NCBI GenBank assembly: GCA_041565275.1
Contig: JBFGVE010000035.1
Coordinates: 1 to 23,050, forward strand
Source: CAWUKT01 sp041565275
Lineage (GTDB): Bacteria; Bacteroidota; Bacteroidia; J057; JADKCL01
Direction: 5' to 3'
DNA length: 23,050 bases
Position numbers and translations under genes: made by a program. Positions 16,052 through 23,050 of this stretch are shown here, in pieces; position 1 is the stretch's first letter; every line of letters begins with the position of its first letter. Under the pieces are notes generated by a model. The model ran no database searches. It saw only the letters and a list, made by a program, of their open reading frames with translations, and was not told the origin of the DNA.

Positions 16052-16579
16052 TTACTCCGCATTGCTTAATATCTTTTTGATCAATACTGCAATTTCTTTC
16101 TTTCCGGTTCGCTTTTCGGGCAAGATGATTTTGGCTTGTCGGTAGTGATCAGCCCGCTCCATTAATTTGTCGTGGACATATATTTGAAGACTACCTTCAA
16201 AATTTAAAACCAAGGGGCGTTTGGATTTAGATTTTGCCAAGCGATTCGCCAACCTCTCCACACTTAGATCCAGGTAGATGGTCACTCCTGAACGGTTCAT
16301 TAGCTCCATGTTATCAAAAAAGCAAGGAGTTCCGCCTCCGGTTGATATCAGATAATCATTATCGTCCAAGGCAATAATTTCCTCAAGGATCTGGCGCTCT
16401 CTTTCCCGAAACCCCGCTTCGTGGTAGCGGTCAAATATTTCTGGGATCGTCATTTTTAATTTCTCCTCCAGGTACTCGTCCAAATCTATGAAAGTAAGTC
16501 TGTTAGCATTGGCTGCATACTTTCCAACCGTCGATTTACCAGAGCCCATAAAACCGATAAGGAAAATTTTCTTATTCAT
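16052..16579 (-). CDS. aroK: Shikimate kinase
   Basis: The enzyme phosphorylates shikimate to shikimate 3-phosphate in aromatic amino acid and chorismate synthesis. The 175-residue product has the Walker A motif GFMGSGKST at residues 9-17. Asp34 and Arg58 are the expected shikimate-binding residues, together with the Gly81-Gly82-Gly83 loop. Arg121 in the lid (KRPL) and the ERADHY motif (Arg142, Tyr146) complete the set. All key residues are present. It is the last gene of a minus-strand unit, 36 bases after the permease. Chorismate also feeds p-aminobenzoate to FolP, encoded nearby on the other strand; this link is inferred. Confidence 0.95.
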   Translation of the reverse strand: MNKKIFLIGFMGSGKSTVGKYAANANRLTFIDLDEYLEEKLKMTIPEIFDRYHEAGFRERERQILEEIIALDDNDYLISTGGGTPCFFDNMELMNRSGVTIYLDLSVERLANRLAKSKSKRPLVLNFEGSLQIYVHDKLMERADHYRQAKIILPEKRTGKKEIAVLIKKILSNAE

Positions 16580-16615
16580 AGAAGTTGGTCTGCAGTCAAT
16601 AATTCTGGATGGACT

Positions 16616-17674
16616 TTAAGATAATCCGATCCTGGGATCGAGCCTAGTGTACAACAGGTCAACAAGAATATTGATAGATACAAACACCACTCCAATCAGA
16701 ATAGCGGCTCCTAGGATTACCGGGTAATCTTTACTGGAAAGGGCATCAATGGTCAGCTTTCCCAGCCCTTGCCAATCGAAAATTGTTTCAATGAAGAAGG
16801 CCCCTGCTATAAGTGATGCAAACCATCCCGAGACAGAGGTGACTACCGGGTTTAGGGCATTGCGTAAACCATGCTTATACAGAACGACTTTATCTGAAAG
16901 ACCTTTGGCCCGGGCGGTACGAATATAATCTGTGGTAAGCACCTCTATCATACTGCTTCGGGTGAGCTGCGTGATGATGGATAGCGGACGGATTCCGAGT
17001 GCAATGGTCGGGAGTATTAGATTAGCCCAATAAATCGTGTAGCCGTCATCAAAGATCTTTTTTTCGAAAAGGTAACCTGTGATTGGAAGACCAGTTATAT
17101 CTCCCAGGCCAACTGAGAATATCCGGATGAGGACGACTGCAACGAAAAAGGAGGGAGCTGAAATACCAAGGAGCGTTATAAAGGTGATGAGCCTATCTCC
17201 CCAAAGGCCTTTTTTTAGCGCGGAGACAATGCCCAGTGGGATACCCAATATGACAGCGACAAAAATAGACGCAAAAGCTAGTAAGGCTGTTCCAGGAAGT
17301 TTGTCAGCGAGCATTGCACTTACCTTGCGGTTGCTTTGGAAGGAGCGTCGCATCCAGGGTTCTTTTACAGCGATGAACCAATCGCCTCCAACTCGAAGAA
17401 GAGAAGTGTATGACTTGGCCTTTAGTTCAGGATCTCCCCGATCCAAAATCCCGACGGGGGACAAATCGTTGAGATACCAGAGGTATTGGAAAAAGGTCGA
17501 CTGATCAAGGTGATAGGCCTTTTCAATTGCCAATCTGGTTGCTTCATCGGTATTTTCATCGGTCATACTTTCGGCAGGATTTCCGAGTACATTGAAAATG
17601 AGGAACAAAAGTGTGACGATTCCCCATATAACCAGTACTCCTGCTAACAGCCGTTTGATGATAAAGCGGAACAT
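16616..17674 (-). CDS. ABC transporter permease of the DppB/OppB type
   Basis: The 352-residue protein is a binding-protein-dependent transport permease. A first membrane helix lies at about residues 8-30. A long periplasmic loop (about 30-130) follows, then five hydrophobic segments that form the core domain. The EAA-type coupling motif is at about residues 246-266 (RTARAKGLSDKVVLYKHGLRN), which docks to an ATPase. The C-terminal YTRLDPRIGL is typical of DppB/OppB. The ATG at 17674 shares its A with the TGA of the upstream gene; a TTG one codon earlier is in frame. No partner permease, ATPase or binding protein of this class is adjacent, so the substrate (peptide, nickel or other) cannot be called. 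The cognate parts must lie elsewhere. Confidence 0.9.
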   Translation of the reverse strand: MFRFIIKRLLAGVLVIWGIVTLLFLIFNVLGNPAESMTDENTDEATRLAIEKAYHLDQSTFFQYLWYLNDLSPVGILDRGDPELKAKSYTSLLRVGGDWFIAVKEPWMRRSFQSNRKVSAMLADKLPGTALLAFASIFVAVILGIPLGIVSALKKGLWGDRLITFITLLGISAPSFFVAVVLIRIFSVGLGDITGLPITGYLFEKKIFDDGYTIYWANLILPTIALGIRPLSIITQLTRSSMIEVLTTDYIRTARAKGLSDKVVLYKHGLRNALNPVVTSVSGWFASLIAGAFFIETIFDWQGLGKLTIDALSSKDYPVILGAAILIGVVFVSINILVDLLYTRLDPRIGLS

Positions 17675-19038
17675 CAAGGATTTTCATCTTCTAGGACAGA
17701 AGGGACGTTGTCACCATCGAGAGAACCCCCAGGTGTGGAGTCAGGTACAATGGTGTCTGGTTCCGGAATACGGGTAAATTGACTCGCAGCGGGGCCACTC
17801 AGCCTCATCAATTCCTCTATATCCGGGATATCATTGTAGTGCCACTTCTTTTGGATCACTCCACCTTTGAGCAGAATATACCCAGGACTGGAACGAATCA
17901 TTGTTTTCAGCATTTTACTATCCTGAGAAGACAGGCAGAGTTCGTTCAACCCTTCAATTGTCAAATCCGAACGGACAGAACCGGGAACATCAGTACCTGA
18001 GCATACTTTTATTCCGGGAGCTTCTTTAGAAATCCTTCGGGCCAATTCCACCGCATCAAGGTAATTTTGAGAACTATGCTTGTCCATCCCATAACAAACG
18101 ATATAGAGGGTAGCACCTTCGAGTCCATTTTCTTTCTTTCCACATTCTGCGCAGAAATCATAAAAGTCATGGGCGATGATTTCATCTTCATCGGTGAAAT
18201 TGGCGGAATTGTAAGCTAAGTCCTGGCCGACCGTATAGGCACCTCTGAAGTCAAACCGGGGGAGATGGTTGAGACAGTAATAACTGATGTAACTAAATCC
18301 CAGAGCAGAGATTATGACGAAGGCCAAGGGAATGGGGTGCCGGTAATAAGGTGTAATTTTTTTTCTCATCAAGTAGATGGGAAGGATTGCCAATGTCAAA
18401 AGGATATCTTTTTCAAACGATTGTAGCGGGGTAAGTTTGAGCGCATCTCCAAAGCATCCGCAGTCGGTGACCGAATCGGTGGCAACAGCAAATCCTGTCA
18501 GAAAGGTGAAAAAGAGCATCATGAGAAGTGCTAGCAGGGAGGTGCTCCGCATCCTGAAGCCAGTCATCAGCGCGAGGGCCAATACCACTTCAAAAACTGA
18601 CACAAACATGGCTATTGGGACAGAAAGACTGTGGAAAAATTCAGCAGGGAAAAAGCCCGTATACTCCAGAAAGACATCCCAATAGTCATCCAATTTATAA
18701 GAAAAGCCCAGGGGATCCTGGAGCTTGATAAATCCTGATACAATGAATAAGCCACCGATTAATTTATTGTGGATATTCATGGTATTCAAAGTTTCTGCCG
18801 ACAAGGAGTCTCTGTCGGAGATTGATCGTGATCGCCCCAATGCAACCTGTCCCCAGAGAGCTAGAGTGGTCAAAGCAATAAATCCAAGAAAGGTAAGAAC
18901 GATTACTACGACAGAAGGGTTCCGTTCCGGGCCCAATTCGGGTGGTGTGTAAAAGGTACTCACGATGAGTGGAACTGCAAACAACACAACAAGCACAAGG
19001 CTCCAGGCAGCAAAATCAATCGTATTGTCTTTCTTCAT
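17674..19038 (-). CDS. DoxX/MauE-like membrane protein, BT_3928 family
   Basis: The 454-residue protein has two N-terminal membrane segments (about 12-30 and 44-62). A DoxX/MauE-like four-helix core at about 85-235 starts with KLIGGLFIVSGFIKLQDPLG and contains the Cys pair in DCGCFGDALKLTP. A fifth hydrophobic stretch lies near 240-255, followed by a thioredoxin-like domain to about 415. In that domain a CAEC pair (near 293) and the conserved MIRSSPGYILLKGG are seen. The Pro/Asp-rich tail appears specific to this protein. BT_3928-type proteins are conserved in Bacteroidota, often near folP as here, and a redox role for the Cys pairs is plausible but unproven. It is divergent from folP across 74 bases, and its stop overlaps the permease start as TGATG. 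Confidence 0.8.
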   Translation of the reverse strand: MKKDNTIDFAAWSLVLVVLFAVPLIVSTFYTPPELGPERNPSVVVIVLTFLGFIALTTLALWGQVALGRSRSISDRDSLSAETLNTMNIHNKLIGGLFIVSGFIKLQDPLGFSYKLDDYWDVFLEYTGFFPAEFFHSLSVPIAMFVSVFEVVLALALMTGFRMRSTSLLALLMMLFFTFLTGFAVATDSVTDCGCFGDALKLTPLQSFEKDILLTLAILPIYLMRKKITPYYRHPIPLAFVIISALGFSYISYYCLNHLPRFDFRGAYTVGQDLAYNSANFTDEDEIIAHDFYDFCAECGKKENGLEGATLYIVCYGMDKHSSQNYLDAVELARRISKEAPGIKVCSGTDVPGSVRSDLTIEGLNELCLSSQDSKMLKTMIRSSPGYILLKGGVIQKKWHYNDIPDIEELMRLSGPAASQFTRIPEPDTIVPDSTPGGSLDGDNVPSVLEDENP

Positions 19039-19072
19039 GGGTCTTGAGAATCTTCAGAATTTGAATCCAGTG

Positions 19073-19080
19073 TATGTTTG
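19073..19080 (+). promoter_or_regulatory. Candidate -7 element of the folP promoter
   Basis: TATGTTTG fits the Bacteroidota -7 consensus TAnnTTTG exactly and would start transcription about 26 bases before the folP ATG. No TTG lies at the expected distance upstream, so it is a partial match only. It sits in the 74-base gap between two divergent genes, where a promoter is needed. Confidence 0.45.
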
Positions 19081-19112
19081 GTTTACTAACATTAAGTTAA
19101 ATTTAGGCAAAC

Positions 19113-19988
19113 ATGGTTAAAAATAAAGATAATCCTATTATCGTTCCAAGGCGAAAAACATTGAATTGCCGTGGTGTTTTGTTGGATCTGTCCAGACCTT
19201 TGGTTATGGGCATTCTGAACCTGACTCCAGACTCCTTTTCGGATGGTGGTAAATTCAATGGACTGGATGCTGCTTTGGCCCATACGGAGTCTATGTTGCA
19301 GGATGGAACTGATATTATTGATATTGGCGGATACAGTTCGCGTCCAGGAGCAGAAGATATTTCTCCTTCCCGGGAACTTGACAGGATCTTGGTTATTGTA
19401 AGAGAAATTCGCAAACAATTTCCCAAAGCTATTCTCTCCATCGATACGTTTCGGGCCAGCGTTGCCAGGGCCATGTTGGAAGAAGGAGCTCACATCATCA
19501 ATGATGTATCGGGTGGGCTCTATGACCCTGAAATGCTCAGGACGGTTGCAGAATACGATGCACCCTACATCCTCATGCACATCCAAGGTACTCCTCAAAC
19601 AATGCAACTGAATCCTGTCTACGAAAATGTCGTCGAGGAGGTATGGGATCAACTCAAAGACCGGATATTGGCGGCCAAAGCTGCAAAGATTACAGACATC
19701 ATTGTTGATCCTGGTTTTGGTTTTGGAAAACGCCTACACCACAATTATGAACTTTTTCGGAATTTAGATAAATTTAGTCTGTTCGGTTTTCCACTTTTGG
19801 TAGGTATTTCCAGAAAGTCTATGGTTTACAAACTGTTCGATACGACTCCGGACAATGTTTCTGATCTTACTACTGCTCTTCATCTCAAGGCTATGGATGC
19901 TGGAACCGACATTCTTAGGGTCCACGATGTAAAACCTGCCAGGCGTGCTGTATCTTTATACCATTACTTGAGGTATGGAACTGTTTAA
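19113..19988 (+). CDS. folP: Dihydropteroate synthase
   Basis: FolP joins p-aminobenzoate to 6-hydroxymethyl-7,8-dihydropterin pyrophosphate in folate synthesis and is the target of sulfonamides. The 291-residue TIM barrel shows all the signatures: GILNLTPDSFSDGG at residues 33-46 (Asn36 binds metal), GGYSSRPGA at 72-80, SIDTF at 109-113, NDVSGG at 130-135, DPGFGFGK at 199-206, GISRKS at 231-236 and RVHD at 269-272. The start ATG at 19113 is the first in the gap after the divergent gene. Its last 14 bases overlap the cdaA start, so the two are probably translationally coupled. Confidence 0.97.
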   Translation: MVKNKDNPIIVPRRKTLNCRGVLLDLSRPLVMGILNLTPDSFSDGGKFNGLDAALAHTESMLQDGTDIIDIGGYSSRPGAEDISPSRELDRILVIVREIRKQFPKAILSIDTFRASVARAMLEEGAHIINDVSGGLYDPEMLRTVAEYDAPYILMHIQGTPQTMQLNPVYENVVEEVWDQLKDRILAAKAAKITDIIVDPGFGFGKRLHHNYELFRNLDKFSLFGFPLLVGISRKSMVYKLFDTTPDNVSDLTTALHLKAMDAGTDILRVHDVKPARRAVSLYHYLRYGTV

Positions 19989-20814
19989 GGTAGGATTTGT
20001 TACGATTCGGCTGGTCGACATCATTGATGTGTCGGTTGTAACATTTTTGTTCTATAAGTTGTATGAGCTGCTTCGGGGAAGTCTTGCATTTCGTATTTTC
20101 CTCGCACTAGGTTTCGTGTTCCTAATTTGGAAACTGGTCGATTTACTAGACATGTTACTTCTCAAGTCTATCCTTGATGAGTTTTTGGGGGTTGGGGCAA
20201 TTGCTTTGATCGTCATTTTTTCCTCAGAGATCAGGCGTTTTCTTTTGTTGATCGGGAAAAACAGTATCATTTCTAAAGCTTGGCAACAGTTATTCATGAA
20301 TACCGCTTCAGCGGGGTTTGCCTACAACGATCTGATCAATGCGATTGAGGAAATTAAACGGGCCAAATTGGGGGCTTTGATCGTGTTGGCAGGAGGGGAG
20401 AGCCTGGAAGCCATCAAGGAGACTGGAGATTTGATCGGGGCTGCTGTATCAGAGAGGGTATTACACTCATTCTTCCTAAAGGATAGCCCTTTACATGATG
20501 GAGCAGTGATCATTGAAAACAATCAGATCGCCGCAGCAAGGTGTGTATTGCCGATTTCGAAGAGCACCAGTCTGCCACCTGAATTGGGGCTGCGGCACCG
20601 GGCAGCAATGGGAATATCAGAAATTTCAGATGTATTGGTGCTGGTGGTTTCAGAAGAGAGGCAGGAGATTTCTATCGTGACGCAGGGAAAAATCGATAGA
20701 AATGTGGATCTCATCACTCTGGAAGGTACAATTCGGAGACATCTGGACAGGTCTCAAGTGGCATCTGAAGAAGAGATGGACTCACCTCCCTCAAACTCAG
20801 TCACCTTGAATTGA
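19975..20814 (+). CDS. cdaA: Diadenylate cyclase CdaA (c-di-AMP synthase)
   Basis: CdaA makes the second messenger cyclic di-AMP from two ATP, usually controlling potassium and osmolyte transport and cell-wall balance. The 279-residue product has three N-terminal hydrophobic segments (about 15-33, 37-56 and 66-83), so the cyclase is tethered to the membrane. A DAC domain follows at about 95-245, with both catalytic motifs: DGA at 175-177 (in SPLHDGAVII) and RHR at 207-209 (in LGLRHRAAMG). A polar tail ends the protein. The gene overlaps folP by 14 bases and its stop is 1 base before folB. In Firmicutes cdaA sits with cdaR and glmM; here those partners are absent and folate genes flank it, an arrangement known in Bacteroidota for folP-cdaA. 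Confidence 0.95.
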   Translation: MELFKVGFVTIRLVDIIDVSVVTFLFYKLYELLRGSLAFRIFLALGFVFLIWKLVDLLDMLLLKSILDEFLGVGAIALIVIFSSEIRRFLLLIGKNSIISKAWQQLFMNTASAGFAYNDLINAIEEIKRAKLGALIVLAGGESLEAIKETGDLIGAAVSERVLHSFFLKDSPLHDGAVIIENNQIAAARCVLPISKSTSLPPELGLRHRAAMGISEISDVLVLVVSEERQEISIVTQGKIDRNVDLITLEGTIRRHLDRSQVASEEEMDSPPSNSVTLN

Positions 20815-20815
20815 T

Positions 20816-21175
20816 ATGGCTACGATTGCGCTGGAATCTATTCGCATATTTGGTTATCACGGGCTGTATACAGAGGAACGGGAAAAAGGAAATTTTTTCC
20901 GGGTAGACGTGTATGTAGATACCGGGAACCGACCCTTACCAGAAGATGACAGGATCGGAGGGACGATTGACTATGCGATCGTATTCAATGTGGTTAAAGA
21001 TGTGATGGGAGAACGGGCCAATTTGTTAGAGACCTTGGTCGGCAGGATCGGAAAACGTTTGTTGAGTGAGTTGTCTGGATTCGACACCGTTACGGTCAGA
21101 GTCACCAAGGAAAGGCCTCCTCTTGCAGCTGATGTGGCTCATTCTTTTGTGGAAGCAAAATTCCTGAGAGAATGA
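20816..21175 (+). CDS. folB: Dihydroneopterin aldolase
   Basis: FolB converts dihydroneopterin to 6-hydroxymethyl-dihydropterin, two steps before FolP in folate synthesis. The 119-residue length is normal. The GYHGLYTEEREKGNFF segment carries the conserved Glu near residue 21, and the VTKERPP segment near residue 98 carries the catalytic Lys. The start ATG is 1 base after the cdaA stop, and its end overlaps the next gene as ATGA. With folP this places two folate enzymes around the c-di-AMP synthase in one transcription unit. Confidence 0.92.
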   Translation: MATIALESIRIFGYHGLYTEEREKGNFFRVDVYVDTGNRPLPEDDRIGGTIDYAIVFNVVKDVMGERANLLETLVGRIGKRLLSELSGFDTVTVRVTKERPPLAADVAHSFVEAKFLRE

Positions 21176-21885
21176 TCAGAGCCTCGATCCTTTCACTTAT
21201 TACCCTGGCGATTGCTCTGATAGGTTGCCACAAACAAAAACGGGAGTTTGTCGTCTTTTCTGATCCTTGGTATGGTGATTTTGTAAGGGATGCACTGAAT
21301 GCTTTCAATGAAGTCCATCCCGAGGTTAATGTGATTTTACATGTCCGTTCGAGTGAAGTTATTGCCCAACGTATCTCCCTTGGCGACCCTATAGATTATA
21401 TCTTTGCTCTGGACAGTACTTTATTTTCAAAGGAGAGTGTCCGATCCCGTTTAACAAAGTCTTTGGAGCTTGCTCCAGTTTTGATGGTAAAAGTTCGCGT
21501 AAAAGGGCCGCTGAATGAAAATATTCCGGGGGCAGGAGGGAGCATGCTGGAAGCCAGCGATCGCCCCACTCGGAGAGCGGCAGAAAATTGGTTTTTAAGT
21601 GATCCCGATCTGAGGCCCTCTGATAGCATTATCATTGCTAACTTCTACGCCCAAGCCCGGGACTACTTGGTTAACGGATGGGTAAGGTTCGGGTTTGCTC
21701 CCGATCTTTTATTGAGGCAATATCCCGATGAGTTAGAGATTGTTGAGGAAGGACCAGAGATTCCTGGTGGATTGAGGACTTATATACACAAGCAGCACAA
21801 GGAGGAAGAAGGCTCCAGCCTCAGCGAATTTCTCATGACTGAAAAATGCCGCAGACTCCTTGTTGACCATAAGATTATTAAGTAA
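21172..21885 (+). CDS. ModA-like substrate-binding lipoprotein
   Basis: The 237-residue product begins with a lipoprotein signal peptide; the lipobox ALIGC places the lipidated Cys at residue 19. The mature part resembles periplasmic binding proteins of the ModA/extracellular solute-binding group: FVVFSDPWYGDFVRDALNAF, then NVILHVRSSEVIAQRISLGDPIDYIFALDS, as in the first lobe of such proteins. The second lobe ends with a short C-terminal helix. The ligand cannot be told; the oxyanion-binding residues of ModA are not clearly present. The ATG overlaps the folB TGA by 4 bases, so it is coupled to the folB-cdaA-folP unit. No permease or ATPase for it is adjacent. It ends 20 bases before tRNA-Cys. 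Confidence 0.7.
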   Translation: MIRASILSLITLAIALIGCHKQKREFVVFSDPWYGDFVRDALNAFNEVHPEVNVILHVRSSEVIAQRISLGDPIDYIFALDSTLFSKESVRSRLTKSLELAPVLMVKVRVKGPLNENIPGAGGSMLEASDRPTRRAAENWFLSDPDLRPSDSIIIANFYAQARDYLVNGWVRFGFAPDLLLRQYPDELEIVEEGPEIPGGLRTYIHKQHKEEEGSSLSEFLMTEKCRRLLVDHKIIK

Positions 21886-21905
21886 GTTTGCTGACCGTTG
21901 AAAAC

Positions 21906-21976
21906 GGCGACGTGGCCGAGTGGCTAGGCAGAGGTCTGCAAAACCTTTTACAGCGGTTCGAATCCGCTCGTCGCCT
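21906..21976 (+). tRNA. tRNA-Cys (anticodon GCA)
   Basis: The acceptor strands GGCGACG (21906-21912) and CGTCGCC (21969-21975) pair fully, with T21976 as discriminator. The anticodon loop CTGCAAA gives GCA at 21938-21940, with the stem GAGGT/ACCTT including one G-U. The T-arm GCGGTTCGAATCCGC is standard. The length is 71 bases and CCA is not encoded. A terminator lies directly downstream. Confidence 0.95.
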
Positions 21977-21982
21977 CAGATC

Positions 21983-22006
21983 AAAGTCCGCTCTGCGGGC
22001 TTTTTT
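21983..22006 (+). terminator. Intrinsic terminator after tRNA-Cys
   Basis: AGTCCGC (21985-21991) and GCGGGCT (21995-22001) pair over 7 positions, with one T-G pair and the loop TCT. Further A/T pairs extend the stem, and a run of six T follows (22001-22006). It closes the folP-cdaA-folB-lipoprotein-tRNA-Cys unit. Confidence 0.9.
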
Positions 22007-22044
22007 GTGCCTTACTGTGAGCAGACATCACGGTTTGTGCCATT

Positions 22045-22836
22045 TTATTCACGGATGTGGTAGTCAAATGTATTTTGTGGGAGGACAGCGCCAGCCTGAA
22101 AGATCATGTTTTGCCATTGTCTGAGGAGGCGGTCTACCTCATGAATTCCCAGTTGAGCAGCTGCGCGCTGATCTATATTGGAGCGGCGGTGATTGAGAAC
22201 GTATGTATACCATTCCAATGCGCCAAACGGATCGATCTCTCCCAGTGCAAGCCCGGATAAATGAAAATCGCCCATGCGCAGGCAGGCCGGAAGGTATCCT
22301 TTTTTGGAGGCTGATTCTGATATGTATTTTACTCCGAGGGCATCGTTTTGAGTGCAGCCTTTACCCGCGAGTAAACATTCGCCAGCGTAAAAGAGTGCTT
22401 CTTTGTCTCCTTGTTTTGCCGCTGCTTCACTATACTTAAAGGACAATTTTAAATCAAAAAAACGATCGGTAACCATGCCTGTACCTTTCGTGCGGTAAAT
22501 CTCACTCAACTTTAAAGAAGCATCGGTAAAGTCTTGCGCGGCTGACAATTTCAGTAAATCAATCCCTTTGCTGAATGTGGTCATGTCAAAGGCGGACGCA
22601 GTATGGCGAACCCCGACTAAGTATTGCGCCTCTGGGTCATCTGTTTTCAAAGCTTGATCTGCCCAGTAGCGGCTACTGTCATCAGACTTCTTAACTCCAA
22701 GTCCAAAAAGGTATTTCTCAGACAGTTCCAACATTGCTTTGGAATCGCCATTCTCAGCTCTGGAGTGCAGTTTGGAGACCTGTCCCGATACGGCCGAAGA
22801 GGTCAAACACAAAAAGAGGACCAGAAATAAACGCAT
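22045..22836 (-). CDS. Secreted Sel1-repeat protein
   Basis: The 263-residue protein starts with a signal peptide of about 18 residues (cut after Val-Ser-Gly, leaving Gln). It then shows Sel1-type (SLR, TPR-related) repeats of alternating helices. Clear examples are AMLELSEKYLFGLGV near residue 33, SFKYSEAAAKQGDKEALFYAG near 132-152, and YISESASKKGYLPACLRMGDFHLSG near 170-194. Sel1 proteins are scaffolds for protein contacts in the envelope; no enzyme domain is seen. The start ATG at 22836 is preceded by a perfect 12-bp hairpin. It converges on the tRNA-Cys terminator. Confidence 0.85.
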   Translation of the reverse strand: MRLFLVLFLCLTSSAVSGQVSKLHSRAENGDSKAMLELSEKYLFGLGVKKSDDSSRYWADQALKTDDPEAQYLVGVRHTASAFDMTTFSKGIDLLKLSAAQDFTDASLKLSEIYRTKGTGMVTDRFFDLKLSFKYSEAAAKQGDKEALFYAGECLLAGKGCTQNDALGVKYISESASKKGYLPACLRMGDFHLSGLALGEIDPFGALEWYTYVLNHRRSNIDQRAAAQLGIHEVDRLLRQWQNMIFQAGAVLPQNTFDYHIRE

Positions 22837-22849
22837 ACCGGTAAATATA

Positions 22850-22878
22850 CGAATTCCATCCTGTTGGGATGGAATTCG
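22850..22878 (-). promoter_or_regulatory. Perfect 12-bp hairpin ahead of the Sel1 gene
   Basis: CGAATTCCATCC (22850-22861) and GGATGGAATTCG (22867-22878) pair perfectly around a 5-base loop. In the minus-strand transcript the hairpin ends 13 bases before the Sel1 start codon. It could hide or shape the ribosome-binding region, act as a protein-binding operator, or serve as a terminator remnant. No U-tract is present on either side. Confidence 0.55.
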
Positions 22879-23001
22879 ATGGCCTGGAATTTGTCTCCAT
22901 ACTGATGATTCCTGCGAGATTCTGGACAGACCATGACCGCAAATTTTGCGAATCCCCTCTCTAAACTCAATTCTCTCCGCTTAATCCTAAAAAATTTTAA
23001 G

Positions 23002-23050
23002 ATGACATCAGAATTGGGGCCATTTCTTTCACCCATCACAAAACTCACGA
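23002..23050 (+). CDS. Possible gene start, cut by the window end
   Basis: An ATG at 23002 opens a frame that stays open for 16 codons to the edge (MTSELGPFLSPITKLT). An A/T-rich leader precedes it, as at other starts here. It is too short to recognise, and the call rests on position and open frame only. It would be divergent from the Sel1 gene across about 165 bases. Confidence 0.3.
   Translation, partial: MTSELGPFLSPITKLT

Noticed and set aside
22803..23048. Minus-strand open frame of 81 codons at the right edge
   Set aside because: It overlaps the Sel1 gene start and the hairpin, has a mixed, non-protein-like composition and shows no family pattern.

Overview
The window looks like a stretch of a Bacteroidota chromosome. 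This rests on several things seen together: a DUF4476 protein, a BT_3928/DoxX-like membrane protein, a folP-cdaA pair, a promoter of the Bacteroidota type (TTG, 19 bases, TACCTTTG) ahead of the tRNA/tuf operon, and mostly A-rich rather than Shine-Dalgarno leaders. The protein sequences suggest a marine or Saprospiria-type lineage, but that is only an impression.

Left part (1-1440): a secreted DUF4476 protein, then about 650 bases without an intact gene. On the minus strand these bases hold a decayed M43 (pappalysin-like) metallopeptidase gene: an N-terminal piece, a stop codon, and a second piece in the same frame, with the catalytic half missing. A promoter at 1408-1437 then starts the large rightward operon.

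Central part (1524-14435): tRNA-Tyr, tRNA-Gly, tRNA-Thr, tuf, tRNA-Trp, secE, nusG, rplK, rplA, rplJ, rplL, rpoB and rpoC, all on the plus strand and closed by a strong intrinsic terminator after rpoC. This is the classical translation/transcription superoperon. It holds three internal hairpins without a U-tract (between tRNA-Tyr and tRNA-Gly, between tuf and tRNA-Trp, between rplL and rpoB), which are candidates for RNA processing or partial attenuation. rpoB has only a TTG as a plausible start. rplJ and rpoC have clear Shine-Dalgarno sequences, unlike their neighbours.

Right part (14464-23050): a PyrR-like phosphoribosyltransferase and a zinc-free MDR oxidoreductase (plus strand). A three-gene minus-strand unit follows (DoxX/BT_3928-like protein, OppB-type ABC permease, shikimate kinase). 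Divergent from it is a tightly packed plus-strand unit: folP, the c-di-AMP synthase cdaA, folB and a ModA-like lipoprotein, with overlaps or a one-base gap at each junction. tRNA-Cys with its own terminator follows, then a convergent Sel1-repeat secreted protein with a 12-bp hairpin just ahead of its start codon. A possible new gene begins at the right edge.

Most of the window is conserved housekeeping DNA. I see no CRISPR array, insertion sequence, prophage or clear defence system. The points most worth a second look are the metallopeptidase relic, the coupling of c-di-AMP synthesis with folate genes and an orphan binding lipoprotein, the orphan permease coupled to a DoxX-like protein, and the internal hairpins.
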